The notes below the pieces were generated by a model that worked only from the letters and a program-made list of their open reading frames with translations, was not told where the DNA came from and ran no database searches. A stretch of DNA of 64,000 nt. Origin: Halichoerus grypus (taxonomy: Eukaryota > Chordata > Mammalia > Carnivora > Phocidae). Position 1 is the stretch's first letter. Every line of letters begins with the position of its first letter. Below are positions 12,107 through 25,294 of the stretch, one piece after another. The DNA lies in contig NC_135721.1 of assembly GCF_964656455.1 (NCBI RefSeq), positions 47,747,530 to 47,811,529 of the forward strand. Direction: 5' to 3'. The translations under genes and the position numbers were made by a program.

Positions 12107-15100
12107 ACCACTTCTTTATCCATTCATCTGTCGATGGACATCTTGGCTCTCCCCACAGTTTGGCTATTGTGGACATTGCTGCTATAAACATCGGGGTACA
12201 CATACCCCTTCGGATCCCTACATTTGTATCTTTGGGGTAAATACCCAGTAGTGCAATTGCTGGATCGTATGGTAGCTCTATTTTCAACTTTTTGAGGAAC
12301 CTCCATACTGTTTTCCAGAGTGGCTGCACCAGCTTGCATTCCCACCAACAGTGTAGGAGGGGTCCCCTTTCTCTGCATCCCCGCCAACATCTGTCGTTTC
12401 CTGACTTGTTAATTTTAGCCATTCTGACTGGTGTGAGGTGGTATCTCATTGAGGTTTTGATTTGGATTTCCCTGATGCCGAGTGATGTTGAGCACTTTTT
12501 CATGTGCATTTTAGAAGGTTTTTAAACAAAATCTAAAATGAAAACATTAACTTATTTATTTATTTTTTAAAGATCTTATTTATTTATTTGACAGAGAGAG
12601 ACACAGCGAGAGAGGGAACACAAGCAGGGGGAGTGGGAGAGGGAGAAGCTGGCTTCCCGCGGAGCAGGGAGCCGATGTGGGGCTCAATCCCAGGACCCTG
12701 GGATCATGACCTGAGCTGAAGGCAGCCGCTTAAACGACTGAGCCACCCAGGCGCCCCCAAGGCACTTGTTTGCGATCTGTTCAGTGGAGGAACAGCTCTT
12801 CAGGCAGCCAGGGACAAAGATGAGCTCTTTCAGAAAATTTGACAGAGAGAGAGAATGAGTGCACAAGCAGAGGGAATGGCAGAGGGAGAGGGAGAAGCAG
12901 GCTCTGCACTGAGCAGGGAGCCTGATGTAGGACTAGATCCCAGGACCCTGGGATCATGACCTGAGCCAAAGGTAGACGCTTAACGAGTGAGCCACCCAGG
13001 CATCCCAAAAAGATTAACTTTAAATCATTTTCATATCAGTTAAATTTTTCTATAAATATTCAGACCATATAGCCTATTCTATATTTCCCTCTAACCACAT
13101 AAAAGGTGCTTCTTTTTTTTAAAGATTTTATTTATTTATTTGAGAGAGAGAGCAAGAGAGAGAGCAGGAGCGGAGAGAGGGACAGAGAGGGACAGAGGGA
13201 GAAGCAGACTCCGTGCTGAGCAGGGAGCCCAATGTGGGACTCAATCCCATGATCCTGGGATCATGACCTGAGCTGAAGGCAGACACTTAACTGACTGAGC
13301 CACCCAGGTACCCCATAAATGGTGCTTCTTTTCATCTGTTCCTGCTTGGTCTAACTGGTGCGTTTTTTCTTTATTTTAAAATTTAGCTGGGGGCGCCTGG
13401 GTGGTTCAGTCGTTAAGTGTCTGCCTTCGGCTCAGGTCATGATCCCAGGGTCCTGGGATCGAGCCCCGCATCAGGCTCCCTGCTCCGCGGGAAGCCTGCT
13501 TCTCTCTCTCCCACTCCCCCTGCTTGTGTTCCCTCTCTCGCTGTCTCTCTCTGTCAAATAAATAAATAAAATCTTTAAAAAAAAATAAAAATAAAATAAA
13601 TAAAATAAAATTTAGCTGAAAGATCCAATCTAGCTCTCTTTGTAGTAGCTTTTGTCTGGTCATTTTACCATTTTTTATTACAAGTTGTACAAACTTAAAC
13701 ATTGCATAAGTATAATACAGACCGTTCAAATGACCCAAAATTCTGCTCTCCAGAGATAACCACCATTAGTAGCATAGGGCACATTCTGCTGAATAATTTT
13801 TCTTACATGTACATGGATATGGACACACATGTAACATTATTACAGTACTCACTGTTCTGTCTGCATTTTTATTTTTTCCATTTGGCTAATTATCCAATAT
13901 TTTTTTTCACATTGACACACACAGAACTAATATATTCCTTTTAACATCTGTGAGGCATTTTACTGTATAAATTCATCACTATTTATTCAACCATCCAGTT
14001 GGATTTTTACATTTCACTGAAGAACTGCGTGACCTTGAACAGTTACCTAAACTTTTTATTCCACAATTTTTTCGTTTACAAAATAGGGCTAATAAGAGTA
14101 GCTGCCTCATAGGGTTTTTATGAGGATTAAATACATCTTGCATGTAAAGCACTTAGAACAGTGTCTGGCACATGTGAGCAGTAAATAAACATTATCTGTG
14201 ATATTTATAGTAGTAACAGTATGGGACGCTGGGGTGGCTCAGTTGGTTAAGCATCTGCCTTCTGCTCAGGTCATAATCCCAGGGTCCTGAGATTGAGCCC
14301 TGCATCAGGCTCCTTACTCAGTGGGGAACTTGCTTCTGCCTGCTGCTCCCCCTTCTTGTGTGCTCTCTTTCTCTTTCTGGCAAATAAATAAAATCTTTTT
14401 AAAAATAGTAGTAATAGTAGAACCTTTTTATATATGCCTTTTTACTGAGAAAATTTCAAGCTCTAATAACTTTTTTACTGAAAAAGAAGATATGACCATA
14501 AAAAATGTTTAAATTTAAAACCATTCATAATTCCACTATCGCAATATACTGATTTTATTTTTGCACGCTGTTTCTTGGTTTTCACAATCATGTTTATGTT
14601 ACATAGTTATAATTCACATATATGGTATTTTGTTTTCATGTAACATAATATTATAAAACTTCTCCCACCGTTTTTATAGCCTTTCTTTTCCATTATTGAT
14701 CCATTTTATTCCTCTTTTGCTCTTAAAAGAGGACTAGAAGTGTTGGTCTATGAAATAGAGTTATGAGGGGAAGCTGGTGGCCTTCCTTATCTTTATATGC
14801 CCTCTTTACATATATGCCAACCCTGGTCATTAGAGCAGATCCTTAATGCTGGATTTTGATCAAATTTAGGGTCTAGGAGAGAGCCTGCCAATTCCAGCAG
14901 CCAAAGTTAACCCCATAAAAGAGCCATTGATGGAATAATGCTGCTAGCTTTACTCATTTTTAAGTAAGTTCTGAGCCTCAAGGAAAAGATACACGAAATA
15001 AAAGCCACAGTCTCTTAACCTACTCTAACTTTTGTTTATGGATCATAATAATAGCAACATTTATTAAACACTTACTGTCCAAATATTTTCTGTTCTAAAT

Positions 15101-18100
15101 AGTTTCCACAGGGGTGCCTGGGTGGCTCAGTCTGTTAAGCATCTGACTCTTGATTTCAGCTCAGGTCATGATCTCAGAGTTATGAGATCGAGCCCCACAT
15201 TGGGCTCATGTGCTGGGCATGGAGCCTACTTGAGAATCTCTCTCTCTCTCTCTCTCTCTCTCCCTCTGCCCCTCCTCCTTCTCTAAAATAAATAGATATA
15301 TAGCGATAGATAAATAAATAAATAATTTCTACATATTATCTTATTAATCCTCATGTATCTAAGTGAAGAAACTAAGGCATAGTTCCTTGTCCACATTAAC
15401 TTTCCCAAGGTTTCTCAGTTAAGAGATAGAACAAGGGTTCAAGTCTAAGCAGTCTGACTCCAAATCTCCCATACTTAACCATTCTCTTTACTGCCTTTGT
15501 TGAAAGGGGCAATAAAAATAATCAACAATTCAAATGCTCGTTCTTTGAAAAAACTGATAAGCAGAGAATCCTCTGGGAAACTAATGAAGGAAAAAGAGAA
15601 GGGAAAAAACACAAGAAACTATGTTAGGGTTGGGAAAAGGGAACATAATTGCAGATTGAACTATGAATTCAAACATTTAGACAAAAATGGACACATTCCT
15701 AAAAAGACACCAAATTTGACTCACAAATAAAAGATCTGAATGGTTCCCATAATGTACCAATCTTAGATGGCTTTACAGTTGAGTTCTATCAAGCTTTCAA
15801 GGAACAGATCAGTCCAATCTTATACAAACTCTTCCAGAAGTAAAAGGAAGGGAGGGAGGGAGGGAAGAGAGGAAGGAAGGAAGGAAGGAAGGAAGGAAGG
15901 AAGGGAGGGAGGGAGGGAGGGAGGAAGGAAGGAAGGAAGGAAGGGAGGGAGGGAGGGGGGGAGGGAGGGAGGGAGGGAAGAGAGGAAGGAAGGAAGGAAG
16001 GAAGGGAGGGAGGGAGGGAAGAGAGGAAGGAAGGAAGGGAGGGAGGGAAGAGAGGAAGGAAGGAAGGGAGGGAAGAGAGGAAGGAAGGAAGGAAGGAAGG
16101 GAGGAGGGAAGAGAGGAAGGAAGGAAGGGAGGGAAGAGGAAGGAAGGAAGGAAGGGAGGGAGGGAGGAAGGAAGGGAGGGAGGGAAGAGAGGAAGGAAGG
16201 GAGGAAGGGAGGAAAGAGAGGAAGGAAGGGAGGGAAGAGAGGAAGGAAGGGAGGGAAGAGAGGAAGGAAGGGAGGAAGGGAGGGAAGAGAGGAAGGAAGG
16301 GAGGGAAGAGAGGGAGGAAGGGAGGGAAGAGAGGGAGGAAGGGAGGAAAGGAGGGAAGAGAGGGAGGAAGGGAGGGAAGAGAGAGAGGAAGGGAGGGAAG
16401 AGAGGGAGGAAGAGAGGAAGGAAGGGAGGGATGAGGAAGGAAGGGAGGGAAGAGAGGAAGGAAGGGAGGGAAGAGGAAGGAAGGGAGGGAAGAGAGGAAG
16501 GAAGGGAGGGAGGGAAGAGAGGGAGGAAGGGAGGGAAGAGAGGAAGGAAGGGAGGGAAGAGAGGGAGGAAGAGAGGAAGGAAGGGAGGGAAGAGAGGAAG
16601 GAAGGAAGGGAGGGAGGGAAGAGGGGCAGAAAGGGAGGAAGGGAGGGAAGAGAGGAAGAGAGGGAGGGAAGAGAAGGAGGAAGGGAGGAAGGGAGGGAAG
16701 AGAGGGAGGAAGGGAGGGAAGAGGGGAAGGAAGGGAGGAAGGGAGGGAAGAGAGGGAGGAAGGGAGGGAAGAGAGGGAGGAAGGGAGGGAAGAGAGGAAG
16801 GAAAGGAGGAAGGGAGGGAAGAGAGGAAGGAAGGGAGGGAAGGGAGGGGAAGGAAGGAAGGAAGGAAGGAAGGAAGGAAGGAAGGAAGGAAGAAGGAAGG
16901 AAGGAAGGAAGGAAGGAAGGAAGGAAGGAAGGAAGGAAGGAAGGAAGGAGGAAACAACCCCCCAGTCTCAAAAGACACCATAAGAAAGTGATAAGACAAA
17001 TCATAACTCTGTATCTAATTCAAATGACCAATAAAGACCTGGTATCCAGAATAAACAACTTCTTAAAAAAATCCAATTTTGAAATGAGCAAAAGATCTGA
17101 ATGGACATTTCACAGAAGAGGAAGTGTTAGTGGCAAATTAATATAAGAAAATTTGTCACCCTCATTAGTAAGCAGGGAAATACAAATTGAAATAATGATA
17201 TACGATTTTATGCCCGCTAGTTTGCAAAAAATTAAGAAGTCTCACTGTAGTATTGACAGCAGAGCAGTGTAAACTCTTATACACTGAAAGAGTGTAAATT
17301 TGGTACACAACTTGTCATTTTGTTGTAAAGTAACATTCACAATATCCTATAATCCAGCAATTCCATTCCTAGGAGAATATCTCCAGAAAAACTTCTACAA
17401 ATGTGTACCTAGAAACACATACAGGAATGTGAATATTGATATTATTCAAAAAGCCAAAAAATTAGAAATCACTCAAATGTCCATTGAATGAGGAATGAAT
17501 AAATATTATAAGGTATATTCACAAAGTGGAATATCATATAGTTATGAAAATCAATGAACCACAGCTACATACAACGTGGATGAATCTTCTCAATATGGAG
17601 AAAAAAGCAGATAACCAAAGATATAAAATATGATACCTCTTTATAAAGTTCAATCAAAATTAAAATAATAAAACATTTGTTTAAAATAATGAACATTTGT
17701 TCGTTAAAAACATTTGTTTAACTACTTTTAAAAGGAAAGGAATGATAAAAAAACAAAATTCAATGTGGCAAGGTTTCCCTTGGAGAAGATCAGGACAAAG
17801 CATACAGATATCTTAGTAGTATTGTTGATATTCTACATCTTAAGTTGAATAAAGGATCCATGAATGTTCCTTTTGCTATTATGCTTGTAGCTTACATATA
17901 TGTTGCATGTGTTCGTTTGTATATAATAAAAATTTTATAATAGCTTTCTAAAGAATGACTAACTAATAAATATGCCAAAATTAAAATGGCTGGTATGATC
18001 AATGCACTTTGGCATCCAGAGGGCATCTGTCCAGATTGACAGCAGCGTACTGGTTGAGTATGTAAGTCTTTCAGCCAGTTACATATCAACCTAACGATGC

Positions 18101-21100
18101 TGTCAGCCAGCCTGCACTTCTCAGCCTTGTACACAAGGGTATCAGGTTCCCTTTCTAAGTGCTCACAAACCATCTGTTTAGTATTTCCTCCAAACTTTGC
18201 TAAGGATCAGTGTCAGCTCTTTTGGAAAGCTATTGTATCCATATGTGTTCTCAGGAAACACCAAATGTTAACAACCCAAACATAGAAGGTAAAGATTCAT
18301 TGCTTCCTAAAGGAGTCCAGAAAAAAAAAGTAAAAACAAAAACAAAAAAACCCTATCTTATGCTTCATGCTTCAGTGCAATTGTCAGACTCCATATATTG
18401 ATTGTTTCCCCCTTCCAGTGTCTTGGAAAATAGACCAGAAAACGCAGCTGTTCATTGAGTTTGTCTTTGATAACCACAGTAAAGTCATTTCCCTGTGGTG
18501 TTAAGACTAAATTAGAACCACCATTGTATTTATTACCTAAAGATTTTCAACACAGAGAGACATCTGCTTATTTCATTAACAGAAGCCATGGTCTCAGAAA
18601 ATGTTAGTTCTTCCCTTTTTTTAAATTGAATTAAAGAATTTTTTTAGAGCTCAACAAAAAATCTAAAGTTATTTGAAAATAGAGGTTTAATAAACATTTC
18701 CTCTCCAAGATTATGAAGGAATAATTTACATACTATACATTGCACCCATTCAAAGTATAAATTCAATGAGTTTTGAAAGTTGTATATGCCCACAAGTCAT
18801 CACCACAATCAAAATACAGAACATTTCTATCATCCCTAAGATTCCTTTTGCCCCTTTACACTCCTTCCCTCCCTCATTCCCTAGTGTATGCCACTGATGT
18901 GCCTTTTGTCTGTAGATGAGTTTGCATTTTGTATAAATGCAATCATACAATATTCTTTTATGTCTGACTTGTTTCTTTTAGACTTTGAGATTAATCCATG
19001 TCATTGTTTATACCATAGTTTCTTGTTATTGCTGACTAGTAGTATATTGTATGAATATGCCACATTTTGTTTAACCATTCACCTGTTAATGGGTGTTTCA
19101 CTTGTTTCCAATTTTTGTCTGTTGTGACTAAAGCTGCTACAAATATCCATAAACAAATCTTTGTATGATATGTTTTTATTTTTCTTGGGTCTTACTGTGT
19201 TTATGGTTCACCTTTTTTCATCCATTTGTTTCAACCCATTTGTGTCTTTATACTAAAGTGTATCTCTTATAGACAGCCTGTAATTGGGTCTTGCTTTTTA
19301 CCCATTCTACTAATCTCTGCCTTTTATTTGGAGTATATAATCCCTTAACATTTACCATAAGTATTGTTATGGTTGGATTTAGGTATACCATTTTATTTTT
19401 TGTCTTCTCTGGTGTTTGTTCACCCTTTCCCTGCTTTCCCACTTTTTTTAGATTATTGAATATTTTTAGAATTCTGTTTTAATTTATATTTTGTCATTTA
19501 GCTATATTTCCTTGCATTACTTTTTAGTGGCTTCTCTAGGGATTATGTTATAGATCCTTAATTTTTCACAGTCTACTCAGAGTCAGTATAGTACCACTTC
19601 ATATAAAACGTAGAAGCCGCAAGATTACAATACTTTAGGGTGCCTAGCTGGCTCAGTCGGTGGAGCATGAGACTCTTGATCCCGGGATTGTGAGTTTGAG
19701 CCCCACATTGGGTATAAAGGTCACTTAAAAAAATAAAATAAGAGGGGCACCTGGGTGGCTCAGTCAGTTGTTTGCCTTCAGCTCAGGTCATGATCCCAGG
19801 GAGCCCCACGTCTGGCTCCCTGCAGAGTGGGGAGCCTGCTTCTCCTCCCTCTGCTACTACCCCCCCACCCATGCTCTCTCTCTCTCTCCCAAATAAATAA
19901 ATAAAATAAGATTATAATATTTTACATAAAATGTAGAAACCTTACAGGCATTAAAAGATATTTTTTAACTTTTATGCAGCCTACTTAGAATTAATATAGT
20001 ATCATATCATGTGAAATATAGAAACTTTGCAACCATGTAGGCCCAGTTATCCCCTTCACACACAAACAGACACACACTGTCTTTTATTTTGTAGTTGCCA
20101 TGTGGATTACATCTACATTATAAATTACACAAGACATTATTATAAATTTTGCTTTAAACAATAATATGTATTTTAAAGAAACTAAGAGAAAAATATTCTT
20201 TTCTTTTCCAATGCTCTTCATTCATTCCTGAAGATCCAAGTTTCCTTTGGATATTATGTCCTTCAGCTCAAAGAATTTTTGTATTTCTTTTTTTTTTTTA
20301 ATTTTTTTAATTTTTTTTTTTTTTTTTTTTAATTTGAGAAAGACAGAGATAGTGAGAGAGAGCACAAGCGGGAAGGAGGGGGGAAAGCAGACTCCTCGCC
20401 GAGCAGGAAGCCCTATGCGGTACTCGATCCCAGGACCCTGGGATCATGACCTGAGCCAAAGGCAGATGCTTAACCGACTGAGCCACCCAGGCACCTGAAT
20501 TTTTGTATTTCTTACAGCTAGTTCTGATGGTGACAAATTTTCTTAGTTGTTATTTATCTGAAAATGCATATTTCACCTTCATTCTTGAAGAATATTTTTC
20601 TTATATATAGAACTATGTGTTGAAAGAATATTTTTTTTCTTTCAGCATGTTAAATATGTTGTTCCACTATCTTCTGGTCTTCAATGGTTTCTAATTAAAT
20701 ATCACAGTCCTTGAATCACTTTCCCCTGTATGTAAAGGATCATTTATTTATCTGGCAGCTTTCAAGAATTTTCTCTTTATGTTTGTTCTTCAGCAGCTTT
20801 ATGATGATGTGACTAGGCACAGATTTCTTATTTAGGGTTCACTGAGCTTCTTGAATCTATAACCATACTGTACCCAATTTCGATGTGTAGGGGCATTTTC
20901 CCACAAGCAATTCTACACCAGCTGGGTGTCCTACAACTTAACTCAATTCCGGCACTATCCGGAGATAGCATCAGATCCACAAACTAAGGGCTCAGTCCCA
21001 CAAAAAAAAATCTCACACACGCACACATGCACACACACACACATACCAGATACCAATCACAAGTCCAGGTTGTCACCTATGCTTCTGACTGATCAGGTAT

Positions 21101-24100
21101 AGGTCAGAAATTCCAATGACCCCCTCCTTGGATTTATTTAATTTGTCAGAGCAGCTCACAGAACTTAGAGAAACATTCTACTTACTAGCTTACCATTTTA
21201 TTATAGGAGGAGATAATTCTGGAACAGCCCAGTAAAAGAAATGCATAGGGCAAAGTGTGAGGACAGAGGATCAGAGCCTTCAGGCCCTCTCCCAGAACAC
21301 CACTCTCCCCAAATCTCTACATGTCATCAACCCACAAGCTCTTTGAACCACGTCCTTTTAGGGGTTTTCATGGGGAATTCATTACATAGGCACAGTTGAT
21401 AAAATCATTGGCCATTGACAAGTGATTCAACCTCAGGGTCCCTTTCTCCTCCCCAGAGGTCACAGTGTGGAACTGAAAGTTCCAACCCTCTAATCACAGG
21501 ACTATCTCCTCTGGCAACTGACCCCATCCTTAGGTGCTTTCCAAAAGTTGCCTCATTAACATGACTAAAGATATCTTTATTGCTCTCTCACTTCGGAAAT
21601 CCCAAAGGTTTTAGGAGCTCTGCCAGAAACAGGACAAAGACCAAATGTATATTTCTTATTATAAGCCACAATATCACAACCTATAAATTTATATCCTTGA
21701 TTCAATTTGGGAAATTTCCTGCCATCGTCTCCTCAAATATTTTTTCCATCTCATTCCCCTTTGTCTCTTTTTCTGGGAATCCAATTACCCACATGTTAAA
21801 CCTTTAAAATTGTTTTTACAGTTTTCCAAGCCTCTGTGGTTGGTTTTATTTGTTCAGAATTTTTTCTTTCTCTTTTTTAGATTAAATTATCTTCATTGAC
21901 CTATCTTTAAGTTTACTGCCTCTCAGCTCTCATTCCCAAGCCCATGCAGTGAATTTTCTTGTTCAGATACTGTATTTTTCAGTTCTAAAATTTCCATGTT
22001 ATTCTTTTTTATATTTTTTATTTCCCTGTTATTTCCTATATGGTCATTCATTATGAACATATTTTCTACTCCTCATTGAGCATAATTATAATTTATATGT
22101 ATAGTTATATAATTATGCTGCTTTAAAATCTTTGATAAGTCTGATACCTTTATCATCTTGGTGTTTGCATTTGTTGATTGTATTTTCCTTTGAGACTGGG
22201 TCACATTTTCTGACTCTGTATGCCAAAACATTTGGGTTGTATTTTGTGAATGTTGTTATAGGGACTCCAGATCCTAGTATATTACCCTGAAAAGTGTTTG
22301 TTTTGGTAGACAGCTAACTTTGTTAGACGCAAACTGCAACCTGTCATGGCCTGCAGTAGTCAGGGACTCAGATCTCAGTTGCATTCGTTAAGCCTCAACT
22401 ATGAGCTGCTTTCAGTTTGTCCCATACATGTGTGGTGCAAGGGTCAGCAAGGTGCATGGACTGAGTTTTAAACACATAATTTAGGGTTCTCAGGCTCCCT
22501 CCTTTCTTGGATTTCTTCCCCACTTTCTGGAGGTTCTCTTTGCCTCTGGCTCCTTCCCCTGGTAAGGCCAGTGAAAGAGGGAGGCCTTTCTATTGAAGTT
22601 TAAGCTGCTATGCTAAGTTCACACTGTTACAACTGAGGCCACCCTCGGGGAACTCATTCTTTGCTGGTCACTTGTTCCCAAGTTTCAGTTCCTCTCTGAA
22701 ATCTACCTTTGTTCAGTCTCCACAGTCCTCAGACAGTTGTCCTCAGATAGTTGGTTTATTTTTTTAACTATATTATCTAGAGTTTATAGCTATTATTTAT
22801 AAGGAAATTAGAACTCAACCAGACTGGAAGGCCCTCTTCATTGTTGATCAGTTTGGTTCTTTCTTTTTACTTCCTTTTCTATATTCACTTTAGTAAGTGC
22901 TCCATCATTTCTCTCTGTCTTTACAAGACTATGACTTAAAAGTTCTTCTGACTAAATCCCAACTCTACTCTCCTCCTCCTTTCTCCTTCTCATCCCCTAA
23001 CAATTACAGATGCACATACCCCTGCTTCACTTGGCAGATGCCCTGTGTTATTTCCACCCAACCTTGGACAGTCTGGCCACTTGCCCATCTGAGATTGGCC
23101 CCATCGTATCCCTAGCACTGGAGCCCTGGTTAGCACAACACAAGGACTAACTGGGGACAGAAATAGACATGAGTACAGGTATAAATTTAGTACAAGATAA
23201 AGGTGGCCTCTCCAATTACAAGGGCAAAGATGGACTTGTTCCAAAAGTGGTGCCAGGCAACTGGTTACCATCTAGAAAGCATTCCAAGTGTACCAGGGAC
23301 CTAACTGTAAAGAATAATATTTAAAGAGTAGTAAAAGAAAACATTGGTGAATACCTTTATAATCTTAGAATAGGGAAAGTTTCTCTACCTATGACTCAAA
23401 ATCCATGTGCAGTAATTTATTTAACTGCATAAAAATAAAAATATAGCAAAACAAAAATATGGCATGGCAAAAGGTACCCTAAATAAAGTCAAAAGACAAC
23501 TGAAAAAATTGGAGAAATTATTTACAAGTTATATCTTGGGTGGGGGGTGGGGACATAGAGAGGAAGGGCTAATATCTCTAATATAAAAAGAACACTTAAA
23601 AACTTAGGGGAAAAAGACCAAAAACCCTACAAAAAATGGATAAAAGACATGAGTAGATAATTCAAAAGATATTTTTAAATGGCCCTTAAACATATGAAAA
23701 TATGCTTAACCTCACTCATAATTAGAGAAATGAAAATTAAGACTGCACCAACATACTACTTACCACCTATCAGGTTTGCAAAAGTTAAAAAGTATGAGAA
23801 CACATTTGCCTTGCTGATAGAATGCACAGTGGCACAACACTTTTGGAGGGATATTTGGCAATACCTAACAAAATGACATGTGTGTTTACTTTTTGTTTTG
23901 TTTTTTTGTTGTTGATTCATTTATTGAACATTTATTTTTTTATTTAATCTTACTGTCTAGGTCCATCCAATGGTAAATGGCAAGATTTCATTGCAAAGGC
24001 AAGATTTCTTTTTTATGGTTGAGTAATATTCAATTATATATATATCACATCTTCTTAATCCATTCATCAGTCTGTGGACACTTGGGCAGTTTCCACAGTT

Positions 24101-25250
24101 TAGCAATTGTAGATGATGCTGCTATAAACATTGGAGTGCATGTATCCCTTTGAATTAGTATTTTTGTATTCCTTGGGTGAATACTTAGTAGTGCAATTGC
24201 TGGGTCATAGAGTAGTTCTATTTTTAACTTTTTGAGGAACCTCCATACTGTTTTCCAGAGTGGCCGCACTAGTTTACATTCCCACCAACAGTGCAAGAGG
24301 GCTCCCCTTTCCCCACATCCTCACCAACACCTGCTATTTCCTGTATTGTTGATTTTAGCCATTCTGATAGGTGTGAGGTGATCTCTCATTGTAGTTTTGA
24401 TTTGCATTTCCCTGATGATCAGTGATGTTGAACATTTTCCATGTGTCTGTTGACCATCTATATGTCTTCTTTGGAAAACTGTCTATTCATGTCTTCTGCC
24501 CACTTTTTAATTAGATTATTTGGTTTGGGGACATGTCCATTTACTTACCACTCCCACTTCTAGAAATCCAATACCTTGAAGATACACCTCCAACAATACA
24601 AAAATGCATACACATATGCAGAATCACAAAGCTGTCACATAGTCTGTCTAGACATATGTTAGGACTTTCTTGGGTTTCCATGTCTTTTTAAAACTATTCC
24701 TTCTTCCTCCTAGCTCCCCAGTAAGTATTCTGTTCTTTCTTGGTTCCTCCTACTTTTGTTTTCACCTCAGAGTAAATCTTGACCTTGGCTCCCTTGGACA
24801 TTATAGAGGCAAACAAAGCTCCTTGGGCTAGTTCTTGGGGCCATACCAATAGATGTAATGCCTTCCTAGCCCCACTTCCTCTTCATTCAAACCTCCTAAA
24901 TAACCCATTTCCCTGTTCTCCCTCACCGTACTGCCTATGAAAACACTTTCTCCCAGTCAACTTTTCAGATTTGCATTGCAATTTACAATAAATGCTTCTT
25001 TGTTTATAGAATATGTAAACACGTTTGTGCAGAAAAAGAAGACTCTTTAAATACCTTCTAAGTCTAGTGTTTTCCAAGTTAAACTATGTTTAGACTTTGG
25101 TATGTCTCAGTCAGTAGGGACCAACCTCTTTTGCACGTGGGTTGCATTTTTTTTTTTTTTTTTGTAAAATGAAAATAGAGCTCTTAAGGCCCATAAATAA
25201 AATGTATTTTCTTACAACTTGGATCATAAACTTTCCTGAAGAGAAAAATG

Positions 25251-25294
<44 letters not shown>

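Larger units (their letters stand above)
11246..12506 (-). mobile_element. LINE-1 3' end, 5'-truncated, with nested SINE
   Basis: Carries the ORF2 C-terminus ([20 protein letters not shown] region at about 12,350) and the 3' UTR. Perfect 17-bp target duplication CATTTTAGAAGGTTTTT at 11229-11245 and 12507-12523. Coding remains near-open for 190 codons (12509-11934) but only by running through a TA repeat. Includes (TA)n at 12073-12104. Confidence 0.95.
18740..22330 (-). mobile_element. Ancient LINE-1 fragments (minus), interrupted
   Basis: In element order: 22330 to 20520 resembles the 5'/ORF1-side sequence of L1M-type elements. 19442-19248 encodes an ORF2 endonuclease start ([18 protein letters not shown]). 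19160-18740 resembles the 3' end. Interrupted by SINEs at 19638 and 20290 and an LTR-like insert at 20862. Confidence 0.6.

Noticed and set aside
11934..12509. 191-codon minus-strand frame
   Set aside because: LINE-1 ORF2 C-terminus running through a TA microsatellite and into 3' UTR; not a host gene.
15767..17146. 459-codon plus-strand and 390-codon minus-strand open frames rich in Gly-Arg-Lys-Glu or Ser-Leu-Pro
   Set aside because: Purely the translation of the GGAA/GGGA purine array; stop codons cannot arise in it. No start context, splice logic or homology.
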